The translations under genes were made by a program, and so were the position numbers. Under the pieces are notes generated by a model. It searched no databases and was not told the origin of the DNA. It worked only from the letters and a program-made list of their open reading frames with translations. A stretch of 64,000 nucleotides of DNA from Apoda limacodes (Eukaryota; Arthropoda; Insecta; Lepidoptera; Limacodidae), in the NCBI GenBank assembly GCA_946406115.1, contig OX291545.1, forward strand, positions 744,001 to 808,000, given 5' to 3'. Below, piece after piece: positions 32,231 through 44,409 of the stretch (positions within the stretch are counted from its first letter, which is position 1; each line of letters opens with the position of its first letter).

Positions 32231-33384
32231 CTGCAAGTTTGTTACAAATTTGCGATAACTTAAGCTTCAATAAGGTTAAAGAATTTTAACTTAAGTAAAA
32301 AGGATTTTACTCATAAAAGAAATTTGATGAATAAAAGACAAATGGTCATATCATGCCGTCTTTGATCAGTTAGCAGTTTTATTCCATGCAATATCAGAGA
32401 GAAAAATCGATTAAAATAAATTTGTTTAGAATTTACGGCATCTCTAAAGCTCCAACAAAATCTTTAATAAAATAAAGAAATAAAATACAATCACAAAGAA
32501 AAACATAATGTGATGTAACATACTTGTAGAGCTCTCCAAATCCTTCGGTTAGACTAAAGTGAACATTATGAAATACTTGATTAATTAATTTGATAAGTTA
32601 CCAATTATTACAACCAAAATCTAAAATAGTTAATTAATTACTTTTGATCAATCCCATTTTTCATTTCCAGTAAAAGGTCTAAGTCAGATGGTAACACACA
32701 CACGACCCTCACAGGCATTGTCTGGCATGCAATTAATTCCACATTACTTTAGCGTACCGTAAGCATCATCAATATTAATTAATATCACCACACCGGCAGC
32801 GTCTTTACATTTGCGTGCATAGCACTACTGTCTAACACTTTGTGGAAAGCATAGTTGATGAGACACTTCGTTCCATGTTCCATGCAAAGGATGCTCTCGG
32901 CATTAGGATTTCTTTAAAATTATGACGTAATATTGTTAGAGAACTGTAATTAGAATTTACAAGCCACGACTGTGTATTAATTGACTTGAACTTTAATTTT
33001 GACCTATGAATTTTTTTTTATACACTGAGATAACATAATTTATTCTAAACAAAGCCATATGGTACCTACCATATGGCTCAGATTAGGAATAGGATAAAAT
33101 GGCTTCTGTATTAGAAATAGCAAAAAATAAATAAAGTCATGACACCAAATAAGTCTTTAGTAACGGAAACAAATAAAGTTTTTGACATATAACAGTAAGC
33201 AGTGGTAAGCACCCGTTGGTGGTTCAAACAAAGTAAGTCAAGTTATTCAACAACCCTTGACCGGTCACCAAATTATTTACATAACAATAAATTTGGTTTA
33301 GAATCCGACCAACCTCTTCTTCCAATAAAAAAACCTACTTTAACGTCAAAAAGAAGAAGGGATGAAACAAATGTGTCCACTGAC
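32231..33384 (-). other. spire intron, 1.15 kb
   Basis: This is an AT-rich intron between the two KIND exons. It shows no repeats that I can name. Confidence 0.6.
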
Positions 33385-33588
33385 CCAGTCAGAAAACTTT
33401 AGTGTGTCGAGATGCTTGGCAGAGTCCTCAGCAGCGCCGAGGTCTCTGACACCCTCGATCCGCACTCGCGCGAGGAAGGAGGCCAGCTCACACGCCTCCG
33501 CGACGAGCGCGCGACACACAGCGCGATAGTGCGCGCCCGCCGCCTCGCGCGACCACCGTCCGCCACCACCGCAGTGCCACGAGCATCG
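33385..33588 (-). CDS. spir: spire exon: C-terminal half of the KIND domain
   Basis: This 204-base exon (68 codons, phase 0 at both ends) runs from the acceptor GTGTGCATTCCAG to the donor GACTGG|GTCAGT. It encodes RCSWHCGGGGRWSREAAGA, then HYRAVCRALVAEACELASFL and ARVRIEGVRDLGAAE, ending LKFSDW. HYxAVCRALxxExxELxxFL is the diagnostic KIND segment of Spire, and LKFSDW joins directly to ARFWMQV in the next exon. It is strongly GC-rich relative to its surroundings, and misleading long frames are open on both strands (33399-33710 minus and 33412-33627 plus). The start assumes the TTCCAG acceptor. The glycine-rich beginning is less conserved, so the boundary is slightly less certain than the donor. 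Confidence 0.92.
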
Positions 33589-34535
33589 CTGGAATGCACA
33601 CGGAAACTTTGTACTTCATATTCGTAAAATAATAATATAGTGTTTATCTCTATGTCCTTCTCCGTCTCTTCAACTATCTCTGTGCCAATTTTCAGATCAA
33701 TTGGACTCACTTTCGCATTTACAACATTTTTACAATACTTTAGTATTAGTAGACAATATTTTTAGTATGGGTCGTAGCTGGTAAAGATTTTTTGGAGCTT
33801 TCGATGTATTTTAAACCTTTACCATCTGGACTAAAAGGGCAAAAATTGATCTTGAATTTACTTCGATTAGAGATTTAGCTAGAGCTTAGTATATAGAATA
33901 CAAATACCTAGTAGGGATTATAAAAAATCACAAAAATTTAATTAATTTTCTTGAGTATAATGCAATAAACAATTACGACACAGACATCCATCATATTTGT
34001 TGTCTATTCGATGACTGTGAGCTTAATTGTTTGCAAAGCATGTCTGACACGTAGGGTTTCCGCTTCTCTTTTTGAGAACCGGGAATTTTGGTATTTTTCC
34101 TTAAAGGAACAGGTATTTCCCGGTACTTTCAGTATTTATGGTTCTTGGTAGTTTTTTTTTTTATATAAAAGTGTTATGCTTCTAAACAGTTAAATATTTA
34201 TGTTATTTTTATTGGAACTTCTAAGTCATTGTAGAGAATAACAATAGAACCTAACAAAACTTAATCACTCAGTCTTCTCATAGATTTTTCTTCTATTTTC
34301 TATTCTTATTCTTAGCAGTAATTATAAACCAAACACAAATCAATTAATCTTCTTGTTAGTAGAAATTAAGCAGAATTTTCGAAAGAAAACAACATAAGAC
34401 ATTTTTTACAAAAAAAAAACCTAATATCTCCTTCTGTGTATTCTAGAAACATGATTTTACCTTTTAAACTGAAAACAAATAAAAATAAAACAAAATTGAC
34501 ATTAAAATATTCTTCTAAGTATCATGGCTTAACCT
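33589..34535 (-). other. spire intron, first part
   Basis: AT-rich sequence of the 10.5 kb intron between the spire exons at 44128 and 33588. A short piece at 33645-33715 (TATGTCCTTCTCCGTCTCTT then CAATTTTCAGATCAATTGGA) resembles the interior of the CTAGCTTTT-type repeat. The piece at 34070-34165 contains a duplicated CCGGGAATTT / TTCCCGGTACTTT motif pair and might be an end of the hAT element that follows, but the matching end was not found. Confidence 0.35.
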
Positions 34536-34539
34536 TTGA

Positions 34540-35935
34540 AACTTAATTTTAGCTTTTCAAAAGCTTTTTGCTCTCTCTCAACAACAAAAGCGCATCTAGA
34601 CTTTTGTCACTTAAACGAGATCCTATTTTGTTGCATAGCAAACCAGCCGAAGAAAAAACTCTTTCTGGTTCAACACTGGTTGGCGGATTCGTTAATAGAT
34701 GGTCATATACCTGAGACAAGTAACGTTCACGATCTCTTCTATTTTCGAAGGGAGCCATTTCAATTCTTACATTCGTAAAGAGATCTTTATTATCTTAAGT
34801 AGAAGATCTAATGCGTTTTTCACTAACGGCCTTTGTAAGCTCAGCATTTAACTCATCGCATTAAGTCAAAGCTATGTTTTGTACTTCAAGTATATCAGAG
34901 TCACGTTCACCTTATGAAATTGGTACGGGTAGGGGTTGAGATTGAGATACCGGAGTTGTTGAGGTTTTAGTGCGACTTAGCAATGATACTATTTCGTTTC
35001 AAATTTCATCACTGCTTGAGGAAGAAAATACTGATGAATCGTTATCATTTTCTTGAAGGAAATAATTTTCTGGATTTTGCAAGTAATTCAGTGTCGCAGC
35101 TACAAAGTTGAGACGCCACTCTGTGTATCGTTTTTTTAAACATTTTCATCATTTTCAGGCCACATCGTTTTTTACAATATTCGCTTATTTTCTTAGTGCA
35201 AATTTAATAGCAACATCTGCTGTCAATAATGTAGAATCGCGACATAAAGCCTCTAATACAGTTTTAATTATCTCAAGAACTTCATAAAATTTCCCAAATA
35301 GTTCCCAATTTAATTTTATTTTCGACTTCAATTAATGCTTTCACAATGCAGCTTTAAAAATTGTTTAAGCGTATTAGCGAGGCTACTCCAACGTGTTACG
35401 GAGTCATAGGTTAGTGAATACTCTTAAGTGATAAGACGACAGAAATTTGCTGAATTTCACCATCACACTGCATTCGTCAATTATCTGAGCGATGATGTCA
35501 TCTTTCAGTGACACCTTGAACTCATTAAATTTGCCGCTTATTTCTTTGACGCAGTTATTTGCTGGTAAGGAGCTATAAACTCTGATGTGTCCCAAATTGT
35601 TATATTTTTTGCCTCCAGAGAAATGATGTAAGTTTAAATGAGAATGCTTAAGAAAAGCTCAGATATCTACGGTTTCTAACCGATGTCCACTTATCAAACG
35701 AAATAGAAAATTTTTGGCCCTCTCTGAGAATGTTTTCAATTTCGTTTGTCAGTTGAATTTTCTTTTGAATGTAAACTCTAACAATAATATTTTGGATTGC
35801 ATCAACCGATTTCGGCAATGTGTGACCTGATTTTTTAAAAAGCCTTTTCAAATCCTCACATTCTACAAATTGCCGAAAAGGATATTCTCTCAATGCGGTC
35901 ATCACACTCATAATATTCTGTCAATTTGGTCTTCT
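34540..35935 (-). pseudogene. decayed hAT-superfamily transposase
   Basis: On the minus strand the first readable part (35911-35648) contains a YPFRQFVECEDLKRLFKKSG segment, then NEIENILREGQKFSISFDKWTSVRNRRYLSF, whose FDxWTS marks the beginning of the hAT catalytic core. After stops and frameshifts, 34758-34549 carries the C-terminal dimerisation motif: NPPTSVEPERVFSSAGLLCN, then RLSDKSLDALLLLRES. The order and spacing fit a hAT transposase of roughly 450-500 residues with its middle broken. Terminal inverted repeats and the 8 bp target duplication were not identified. It lies in the largest spire intron found here. Confidence 0.85.
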
Positions 35936-36234
35936 TCTTAGACACTTCTGTAAATAAAATAAATATTTTGGAGCGAGTGTAGGAAGTTAGTTTCCGAGCG
36001 ACATTCATTTCGCGCGTTATTTCTTTTAGCGCTAAATTATTTACATAATAAAAATACCCAAAGTACCTTAAGATACGGGAATCAAATTTGAATCAGATAT
36101 TTTTATTATAAAACAAAAGTTATTACGTATATATTTGAATAATGATAATATATATTTTTTAGGACAGTACACTACTTGTGTATACCAGATAACGGATATA
36201 AATATATAATTATAACTTTTTTGTAAATACATAC

Positions 36235-36350
36235 ATATTATACATAAATATACACAGATTCAAGACAAACACAAATGTTTGCCCAAAGCGGAAATCGAAC
36301 CCTCACCGTCTGCACAGCCAACTAGACTATGGCGAGTTTTTCCAACATTT
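36235..36350 (-). repeat. tRNA-like SINE, reverse orientation
   Basis: On the minus strand it reads CGCCATAGTCTAGTTGGCTG and then GGTGAGGGTTCGATTTCCGC (B-box like), followed by CAAACATTTGTGTTTGTCTT and an AT-rich tail. It is the same family as 29414-29555 and 55936-56075. Confidence 0.6.
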
Positions 36351-39305
36351 ATTATTTCTAGTATCAAAAATTGTTTAGTGAGCAGTTAAATACGAACCAA
36401 AAAAGGTGTTATTTTCAGTTAGGATATTTTTGTTATTTTTGTAACTTTGCCATCGAAAAATTTAACTTAAGACTCATGTCAGGTGGTGTTTTGGTGTTAA
36501 TCTGTTAAATAGTCAATAAATATTAATTGTTTATAGTAGTGCGTGTACGTCAACCGGTCGTTGTGCAACCAATATTTTTTTAGTAACGTTTCAAAGCAAC
36601 CTGGCAAAGGTATTGGTGGGTGGCAAAAATGGCCTTGTCAAAACTATGAAAAGTATTTAAGGGGGTAAACGCAAAATTTTCATAATAAATTGAGTTAGAT
36701 AATTTTCGCAGTTCCGTGAATTAAAATTTGCATTTTGATTTTTAAAAAAAAACAAGTGCTCGCGGTTTTTAGTTTCATGAGATTCTGATGAGTTTTTTTT
36801 TATATTTTTTTTGAATTTGCTCCATACAAGAAATTCCGGCACTTTTGCAAAAATATTAAAAAATAACGGCTAATCAGAATCTCATCTGATTATTTGTTCT
36901 TTTTTTAAATCAAAATGTAGAGTAAAATTTCGGGACAAAATTAATTTTGTACGAAAACAATCTACGGCGTTTACCCTTAAACGTTAATACTTTTTATACC
37001 AAAACGAACGAACCCTAAACTTTTTAGACATATATATCTATATATGTAAGATGTATCATTAAAACTCAAAATTCGAACCTTGTAAAGTTACCGACACTTA
37101 CATTTAGTTATGTTATTCATATTAAGCAATCAGCGGTGAGCAGTGTTTTGTTTCCCGTAATTCAATACGTTCTAATGTCTTTGTTAAATGCATTTAACGT
37201 CAATGTCACCTACGTAGGGCATTAATCTTATTGTATTGTTAGCCACAAACGACCAACACAAATGTAGTTAGAACAAGTAATAACAAATACCTACAAAATT
37301 ATTTTCATGTTTACCGTGAGGAAAAAAACAATTGTAAGTAATTTAAATTACAATGCTCATTTAGACAAGAGAGAATTTTGTGTTACCACCAGAATAATTT
37401 TACATAAGTAACTGAGTAAGTTATAAAAATTGCACGTGAATCAAACTCATTGCAAGAACATGAATGCAGTACATCCAATAATCCAAAATACCTTTTTAGG
37501 ATTAGATACCAGAATTGTTAAAAGAAAAGATTTTGGTATCTATTTTCTATCTGTCCGTATATCACAGTATTTTTTTTCCAGTAGGTAAATTATAATAATA
37601 TCGCAAAGTTTAGCGCAATGGTAAAATTTAACTGCTTAAATCGATATATGCGTATATATGTATATTTATAATATAAAATAAACTCCTAGTTATTGAAAAC
37701 GAAGTCTAAAATCAGAACGGGGGAAAAAAGGTACCTACTGCGTTTGTTCAAATTAGTATTTTTGTAGAACTTTATGTGATAAAGTTATTGAATTATCGCC
37801 AGAAATGTAAAAAACTACCGGGAACTTATCTCCAAAATTTTCGAGCTGAAAAATCTGAAGTAATTTTCACTGGGAAATAATTTTATGTATATTTTGCAGA
37901 AAAAAATAAAGATATTTATTTAAATTTTACATTTAATTAATTTAAAATTATAAAGCCTATGAAAATCCTATAAACTAATTTATCAGTCAAATGTGTTAAA
38001 CGATACGCTAAAACCGCACTTAGAGATCTGTCCGTATCAAGAACGAAGACTGTTTTCGCGATTTTTTTTATGAGTTCGTTAGTTTCGCATTTGTTCACCA
38101 CTGCAGCTCACACAATATAGATAAAACTACACACACCTTCACATTTCACATTTTTAACATAAGTATAATGTCCTATAAGCAATAAGTCACCAACTTAAGA
38201 GTAATTAATGGAAAAATAAAAACCAGAGACAGCATAATATACCCTCTTGTACTATTAGGTCTATGCTTGACCCGTCACGAACTTCTTTTTGACTTACTTT
38301 TTATAGTTAAAAGTAAGTCAAAATGGATTGGGGAAATAGCGTTGCTTACGACAAATCACGGAATAACGTACCTTAGAATGTTGAAGCGATAGATGTGTTA
38401 TATATGTCCAATTTGTTACAACAAAAATTGTTACAAAATTGCAAATGTTGCAAAGTTGTCTAGACATAGCTTTATTTCTAAAAACAAATGCGCTTACTAG
38501 AACAAACAAAGAAACAAATTGAGGGAGGAGATGGAGGCAAGTGAAACGCTTTCGCAACTCTTTGTCCGACACAACCTCGACAACATAATAAACGCTGTCC
38601 GACAGTCGGCCGACAATCGCGCAACACCCACAGTATGGTTATTAACGCACCTCTGCTTGTGATCTATAAATCTAAAATAAACAGTGAGTTATGGCTTAAG
38701 TCTCTAAATTGTTGGACGCAAACTCGAAGACATTTAACTAAGCATATACCGCGACTAAACACGTTTGCCGGATGAACGTTTGTACAGTTAGGTGTTGATG
38801 CAAATCGATAGGTACTTAATTTATAGCGTTAATTACTTAAACGAGTTATAATTATTAGTTACATGAGAAAGCGAGAAAATAGTTTCTCTTTGATTTCTTA
38901 TTGATTTTGGCGTTTTCTTTTCGTTGCTAATATGACTGTACACGATACCCATTATAAATAAAAAAAAATGAATTTTAACTTTTAATATTGCTAGGTTATT
39001 TCAGGGACGGTATCGTGATTGAAATAATTTCTGTTTTTCTTTTAGTTTCACAGTTAAAGTGATTTTTTTTATTAAAATTTGAATCGTCAAAATTATTAAA
39101 TGTTTTTTTTTTGAAATCTGGATTTATTCCTGCATTCCATTGTATTTTAAGGGGTTACATAACAAATGGCAATAACGGTATGCTTACAGTTTCATCACGT
39201 CTTTCTGTCCGTCTATCCATATATACGTCCGTCAGTCTATAGTAAGTTATTTATTATAATAGGTTTGAAATTCGAAATGGCTAAATTTGCGGTGTGCGTA
39301 TGTAT
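36351..39305. other. AT-rich intronic stretch, nothing recognised
   Basis: No exon, RNA or named repeat was found. At 38590-38615 GTCCGACAGTCGGCCGAC forms a short inverted repeat within a small CpG-rich patch (38560-38640). Confidence 0.4.
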
Positions 39306-39309
39306 ATAA

Positions 39310-39590
39310 TATTAGATACTTTTTTATGTTGTGCTTGTGCTTTATATTTCATGTTTTTTTGTTTGTAATGGAAAGTGTCCTTTTATGATAGGGAGGGCAT
39401 TTTCCAATATTTTAATTGGACGCTGTAAGAGAAAGGGAGAAAAGAAATGCCCTTGCTAATTTCTTGCCGGTTCTTCTCAGTACAGACTTACTTACTCAGT
39501 AGACTTACGAACTGATGGCGTAGTGACATTCATAAGTGCTCAATTATTGTAGCCTAAACTGAATAAATTATATTGAATTTGAATATGTGT
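39310..39590 (+). repeat. dispersed LINE 3'-end repeat, copy A
   Basis: From TTTTTATGTTGTGCTTGTGC through GGAAAGTGTCCTTTTATGAT, ATTTTAATTGGACGCTGTAA, TTGCCGGTTCTTCTCAGTAC and ACATTCATAAGTGCTCAATT, ending AACTGAATAAATTATATTGAATTTGAAT. It is nearly identical to 48633-48906 in the same orientation. The TTGCCGGTTCTTCTC block is shared with the 3' UTR of the LINE at 20960-22085. It looks like a severely truncated LINE tail or a SINE derived from one. Confidence 0.85.
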
Positions 39591-40045
39591 GTATGTATAT
39601 TGGTTAGCTTTTTTTTCTTCTCGATATCTCAGGAACCAATGGACCAACTTGTCTTATGACCATTTCAATCGATAAGCCACGCCATGACTAAGATCTGAAA
39701 AGAGTTTCACAAAATCGGTTATATCGCTAAAAAAATTTTTTTTTTATTGAAACAAAAAATATTTTCAAGTGAAGTTGCACGTGCGGAACTTGCTACCGAA
39801 CTAATTTTTACAATATTGTTCTATGTAAACCATCATAATATAGTTTTGTAAATAAAATTTGAAGGGTATAGCTACCCATCAGCGATCATACAGTAAACTG
39901 AGAGATATTATTTTCGCGCACCTCATTGTGTGAGATAAGGTGTGTCTGAGGTTAGATAGGTGATAAAAATGTGTTTCAAGTAGGTACCCTTTTTGTTTCA
40001 ATTGCATAGTTTGCTAGTTATAAGTTTCCAAAGTTAAAATTTTTG
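39591..40045. other. intronic stretch, probable short repeat debris
   Basis: 39605-39755 (TTCTCGATATCTCAGGAACC, then CACAAAATCGGTTATATC) reads like the interior of a dispersed repeat. Nothing more can be supported. Confidence 0.3.
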
Positions 40046-40049
40046 TGGC

Positions 40050-40332
40050 GCCCTGCTTTTTTAGGGTTCCGTACCCGAAGGGTAATTAGCGGAACCCTAT
40101 TACTAAGGCTCCGCTGTCCGTCCGTCCGCCCGTCTGTCACTAGGCTGTATCTCATGAACCGTGATAGTTCGACAGTTGAAATTTTCACAGAAGATGCATT
40201 TCTGTTGCCGCTATAACAACAAATAATAAACTCAGAATAAAATAAATATTTAATGGGGCTCCCATAAAACAAACGTGATTTTTTTGCCATTTTTATAGAT
40301 AATGGTACAGAACCATTCGTGCACGAGTCGAA
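40050..40332 (+). repeat. dispersed lepidopteran repeat, AGGGTTCCGTACC type
   Basis: It begins TTAGGGTTCCGTACCCGAAG and continues GCGGAACCCTATTACTAAGG, CTCCGCTGTCCGTCCGTCCG, GGCTGTATCTCATGAACCG, TTGAAATTTTCACAGAAGAT and TGTTGCCGCTATAACAACAA. It ends ATAATGGTACAGAACCATTCGTGCACGAGTC. This is a strikingly conserved short repeat in many lepidopteran genomes. Its end resembles the GCGCGAGTCCGACTCGC module of 26283-26696 but is cut short. Confidence 0.8.
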
Positions 40333-41415
40333 CAGTAAGTTCTAAAAACCTGCAAGATTAACAACAATAGAGATTACTATCAAAGAAAATTATTCTGATC
40401 AAAATCGGTTCACAATTTTTTATGACATTCACTATAAGTCATTTCTGCAGAACCCTAACCTCATACGTGTGACGCGTTTTGGTTTTTGTTTAAAATTTAT
40501 TTACGTTATTAATTAAACGTATAAAAATATATTTAAACCATTGAAATTAAGAAGTTCACAAAGTTTACATTAAATACCTACGCATTTTAGGCCTACATAC
40601 GGTCATAAAAAATGTATAAAGAAATCAAATTCTGCCAATGACTGATTTCAGTACCACGAATTTATTACTTTAATTAATAAATGGCAAAGTAGAGGTGTAA
40701 GATGCCATGTATGCTAAGTTTACTTGTCTCCTACACTAGTAGATTAAGCAATCCGCTTTAATTATGTGGATGGAACGATAAATCTAAATATAGGTATAAA
40801 AACGAAATACCACTTTATACTATAGTAGGTACAGTTTTCGGATGCACTATATTACAACGAATTTAAATGTTTCTTCTTAGAAAAATAGTCATTGTTGGGT
40901 TTGCAATTTCATATAAAATAAATTAAATCAATAACCAAATGCTCGGGCTAAACGATGAAATTTTTTTTAATCCCGTAAATAAAGGTTTTTCTATTACCTA
41001 AATTTATTTAAAAATGCCATATTTATGCAATTTTGCCCATACCTGTCGCTTTAAGTTATTATAATAATCACTAATCTTAGATTTTTTGTTGAAATATTAT
41101 AGGTACGAATACATCAGTATCAAAAGAAATTTAAAAAACAAGTAAAAGCTATATTGTTTTGTATCATATTTTAATAAATATCAACATTTATGATCAACAA
41201 ACATCTTGTCATAAGAAAATGATCTCAACCCTCTATCTGACGTCTGAAACTAAAGTTGCGCTCTGTTATTGATGAGTTAGCCCATTTTGCGCTACTGACC
41301 CACTTTCCTCAATTCTCCTCGTAAAGATATCTTTTAGAAAATGGCGAGCGAATTTTATTTTGTTATTTACCTAAGCTTTGTTTGCACTTTTAGTTATATC
41401 TTAAAATATATAATT
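40333..41415. other. AT-rich intronic stretch, nothing recognised
   Basis: No feature can be supported. Confidence 0.45.
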
Positions 41416-41615
41416 ACTAGCTTTTACCCGCGATTTCAAACGCCCTAGATTCGATTATCGCTGTAGGATTTTAACGACAACTTCTCAATCATAGAAAAAA
41501 AGCCGACTCACACTTGACGTTTTCAAGCAGCATATGTCCTTTCTCGGGACTCAAACTATCTCCATGCCAAATTTCATTTTAATCGGTACGGCGGTTATTA
41601 CATAGGTAAGGGGCT
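41416..41615 (-). repeat. CTAGCTTTTACCCGCG-type dispersed repeat
   Basis: It begins ACTAGCTTTTACCCGCGATT and contains CTCGGGACTCAAACTATC and TGCCAAATTTCATTTTAATCGGTACGG. On the minus strand it matches the order of the repeat at 25062-25320 (imperfect). Related starts occur at about 7830 and 62634. Confidence 0.55.
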
Positions 41616-42110
41616 TACACAAGAAAATCTTCGCGTTTTGTAACATAGGAATTACGATGACCAACAGGGTGTACCTATTGAATAATAACGTTGTTAAATA
41701 TTTTGGGTAACAATGTTCAAATAACAGTTATTACCTCAACAACCAATTATTTTTAGAAACTGATTGACAAAGCCAACGTTTTTTAGTACATCAACAATTC
41801 GAACTGTTGCAGAAATATTGATTAAAGCAACATAAAAACGTCACCTTTACATCCTTATAAACAATCGACGTTCATGGCCACTAGCTTGACAACGTATGCC
41901 AATTCACACTAATTACGGCCTAAGCCTTCATATTCTAAGGGAAGGCCTGTGAACCTGAAGGTTGCTGAGTAAACATACTCGTACGAAGTTAGGTTCTGAG
42001 TACACTTTGGAGTCTAAATATTAACAAATTTAATCTAAGATTTTTGGACCACTTATAGTATTATTCTTAATTCATTTAGGCAATGTTGTACTAAACTTAT
42101 CTTATAGGCT

Positions 42111-42141
<31 letters not shown>

Positions 42142-44127
42142 TTATCGAAGTAAACGAATTTTTATTAAAGACAGACAGACAAACAAAAAGTTCATATAAG
42201 AGCTTTAATGTAACAATAGGCTTAATATTGCGTCACTTAAAGTAGACTTCCAAATAACTAAGTCATTAAATATTTATAATTTTATTACAAAATACTATCA
42301 ATACCATAATTGGGACATTACCATAAAACTTTCTCTCCATACACTCATTCCATAACAAAAATTATCTCCCAATAAAACAGACACCTTAGGCGCCTTTATA
42401 GGCACGGAGTACATGCGGTACCTTAATGTCACTTACGCCGACAATAATAAAATTCACTTAACAAGACCATCGAAGGTTCATAAACCCTCGATGATCCCAC
42501 TAATGACTTCCTAATACGCGGGAGAAAGTGCATGTCGGCACCTCGGCCCACGGGGCGTGACGCAATAACGAGTGCGTAAGGAGCTTTATAAGGAGTGATG
42601 CACATTTGTGGTAATGCTATGACCTTGTCATTGGGGTTAGTATAAGTTGCATAATTTGAATTTTGCTCTAGTAGTTGCACATACCCATGAAGGCATCAGA
42701 GGGCTTTAGTCTACCAATCGAGCAAAGGGGATATAGGTTTACTTCCCGTGGCCTATAGGTATAGGTAGTCAGCCTACCAAGGCCGTCCGTCCCTACACTT
42801 GAATCTTCTTTTGGTTATATGCAAACTATGTGGCCTGCCATTGCCACTTCAGCTTACTAATGCTGTGAGTTATAGCAGTCAATAGTTATGGTTATTTCCT
42901 TAGTATAAATGCATTATCTTCCTTTATATTTAAATCTCGTTTCTCTGTAATTCACAACATTGAATACTACTACGTTATAATACCAAAGTGTAAAATGATT
43001 ATTCAAATTTTAAATACGTCCAATGTATTATTGCTGAACACTCTACCCTTATCCTTAGGGTACATATTCCGTCACACGCACTCACCATTCAACTGATTAT
43101 CATCCAGATGAGAGATGCTGATAGGATAAATAAGGTTCCGCCAAGTGAGAGTTAAGTAAAGGGTTAGCATATTAATTTTCAGCTTGCTTATCAGATAGCG
43201 AGAAAAATTTTGTTTGTTTAAATATGCGTTGGCATCACTTTGACTTGGGGAAGGACTGAGAAATCCGATGAAGGTAAGATTTTATACAAGAAATTGCATG
43301 GATTTTGTTTGCCAAAAACTAATAAATAATTTAAGCAGTCTAGGTCGCAAAATCGACCCTCTGAATCCTGGGTGCAACCATGTCTTAGACTACATGAACA
43401 CTCAGACCGAGTTTCAAATGTAGCGTCTCTTACCTTGTTATGGCATTTGTGATGTGTTGAGAAGTATCTGCGTTACATTATGTCACGTTACTACACAGCT
43501 CATAACATTACATTCTGTTTAGAGCGAACTGGTGCCTATTCTAGGAAGCTCTCCTTTATTCTAGGAAGCTCTCCTTTAACTCTTCACGCTGCAAATCCCA
43601 CTCTTTAATCAATTTTTTCTCAAACAAGCTTTGATATGCGACCATATCTTGCACAAGCTTCTTTGGGATAAATCGTACTTGCACTATTAGAGAGCGACGT
43701 GGAATGTTTTAGCCGTCCGCTCGAGCGGTCAAATATAAAATTTGAGAATGAAACGAACTTTACTAAGCCCGAACATTAATAATAACTAAATTATTTAAAA
43801 TTTTTTTTTTAATTTCGGACTTGCACTTTAAAAAGAAATCGACATTCGAAGGCGGCGAATTGGCGGCAAAATTACCTGAACTATTTTTATTATTGTCAAA
43901 ATAATTAGTTATTTTACACGCATGTTTTAGAAAAGCACTATATAAGCCTTGGCCACAACTGAGCATACTAACAATCGCCCGGTTATGCTGCGTTTACAGG
44001 CCGCGACAGTAATGTACTATACTGTTCGTAGACTTAAATATCCCTCTTGCCAATTTGCAGAGTTGCGTCATGGAAGATGGCGAATTATGGCTTCTGAAAT
44101 GATGTGTAAGATATGATGCAGGCTTAC
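41616..44127. other. intronic stretch with a (TA)14 run and a small duplication
   Basis: A (TA)14 microsatellite lies at 42111-42138 and an exact 20 bp tandem duplication (ATTCTAGGAAGCTCTCCTTT) at 43538-43577. A moderately GC-rich minus-strand frame at 42680-42429 (83 codons) resembles no protein I know. No spire exon was found here. Confidence 0.45.
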
Positions 44128-44282
44128 CTCGATGACGTCCTTGAGCATGAACCTGCGTCTGGTGCGTCGTCGTCGGGGGGCAGGGTCGGCGTCACGCTCG
44201 ATTCCCTCGTCGTCGGTGTCCGCGCGTCCGCATTCCGATGTCTCCGAACCCTCCGAGAGCACTCCTCCCTCGTCATCATCAT
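44128..44282 (-). CDS. spir: spire exon: acidic loop and middle of the KIND domain
   Basis: This 155-base exon (2 nt plus 51 codons) runs from the acceptor TTTTTCCAG to the donor ATCGAG|GTAAGCC. It encodes an acidic stretch DDDDEGGVLSEGSETSE, then ADTDDEGIERDADPAPR, a run of arginines, and RRRFMLKDVIE. The DEGIERD segment followed by a short helix leading into the HYRAVCRAL exon is the layout of Spire KIND domains. It ends in phase 0, matching the exon starting at 33588. It starts with two bases of a codon, so the upstream exon must end with one base of a codon. That exon, expected to encode the N-terminal KIND helices, was not found up to 64000. Confidence 0.9.
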
Positions 44283-44409
44283 CTGGAAAAAGAAAATGAG
44301 ACATTTGTAGTTCTTACATAGTTATGAACTCCTAGTATTTATCAGTATTACAATCGAGACATGTTATCTTTTATTTTGGTCATGTGGGTATATTGATTGG
44401 GTTCATTCA

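Noticed and set aside
33399..33710. 103-codon minus-strand ORF and 71-codon plus-strand ORF over a GC-rich segment
   Set aside because: Both are shadows of the spire KIND exon 33385-33588, whose true frame gives HYRAVCRALVAE with proper splice sites.
42429..42680. 83-codon minus-strand ORF
   Set aside because: There is no recognisable domain, no splice-bounded conservation, and the composition fits repeat debris.
44113..44310. 65-codon plus-strand ORF
   Set aside because: It is antisense to the spire exon 44128-44282 and has no conserved content.
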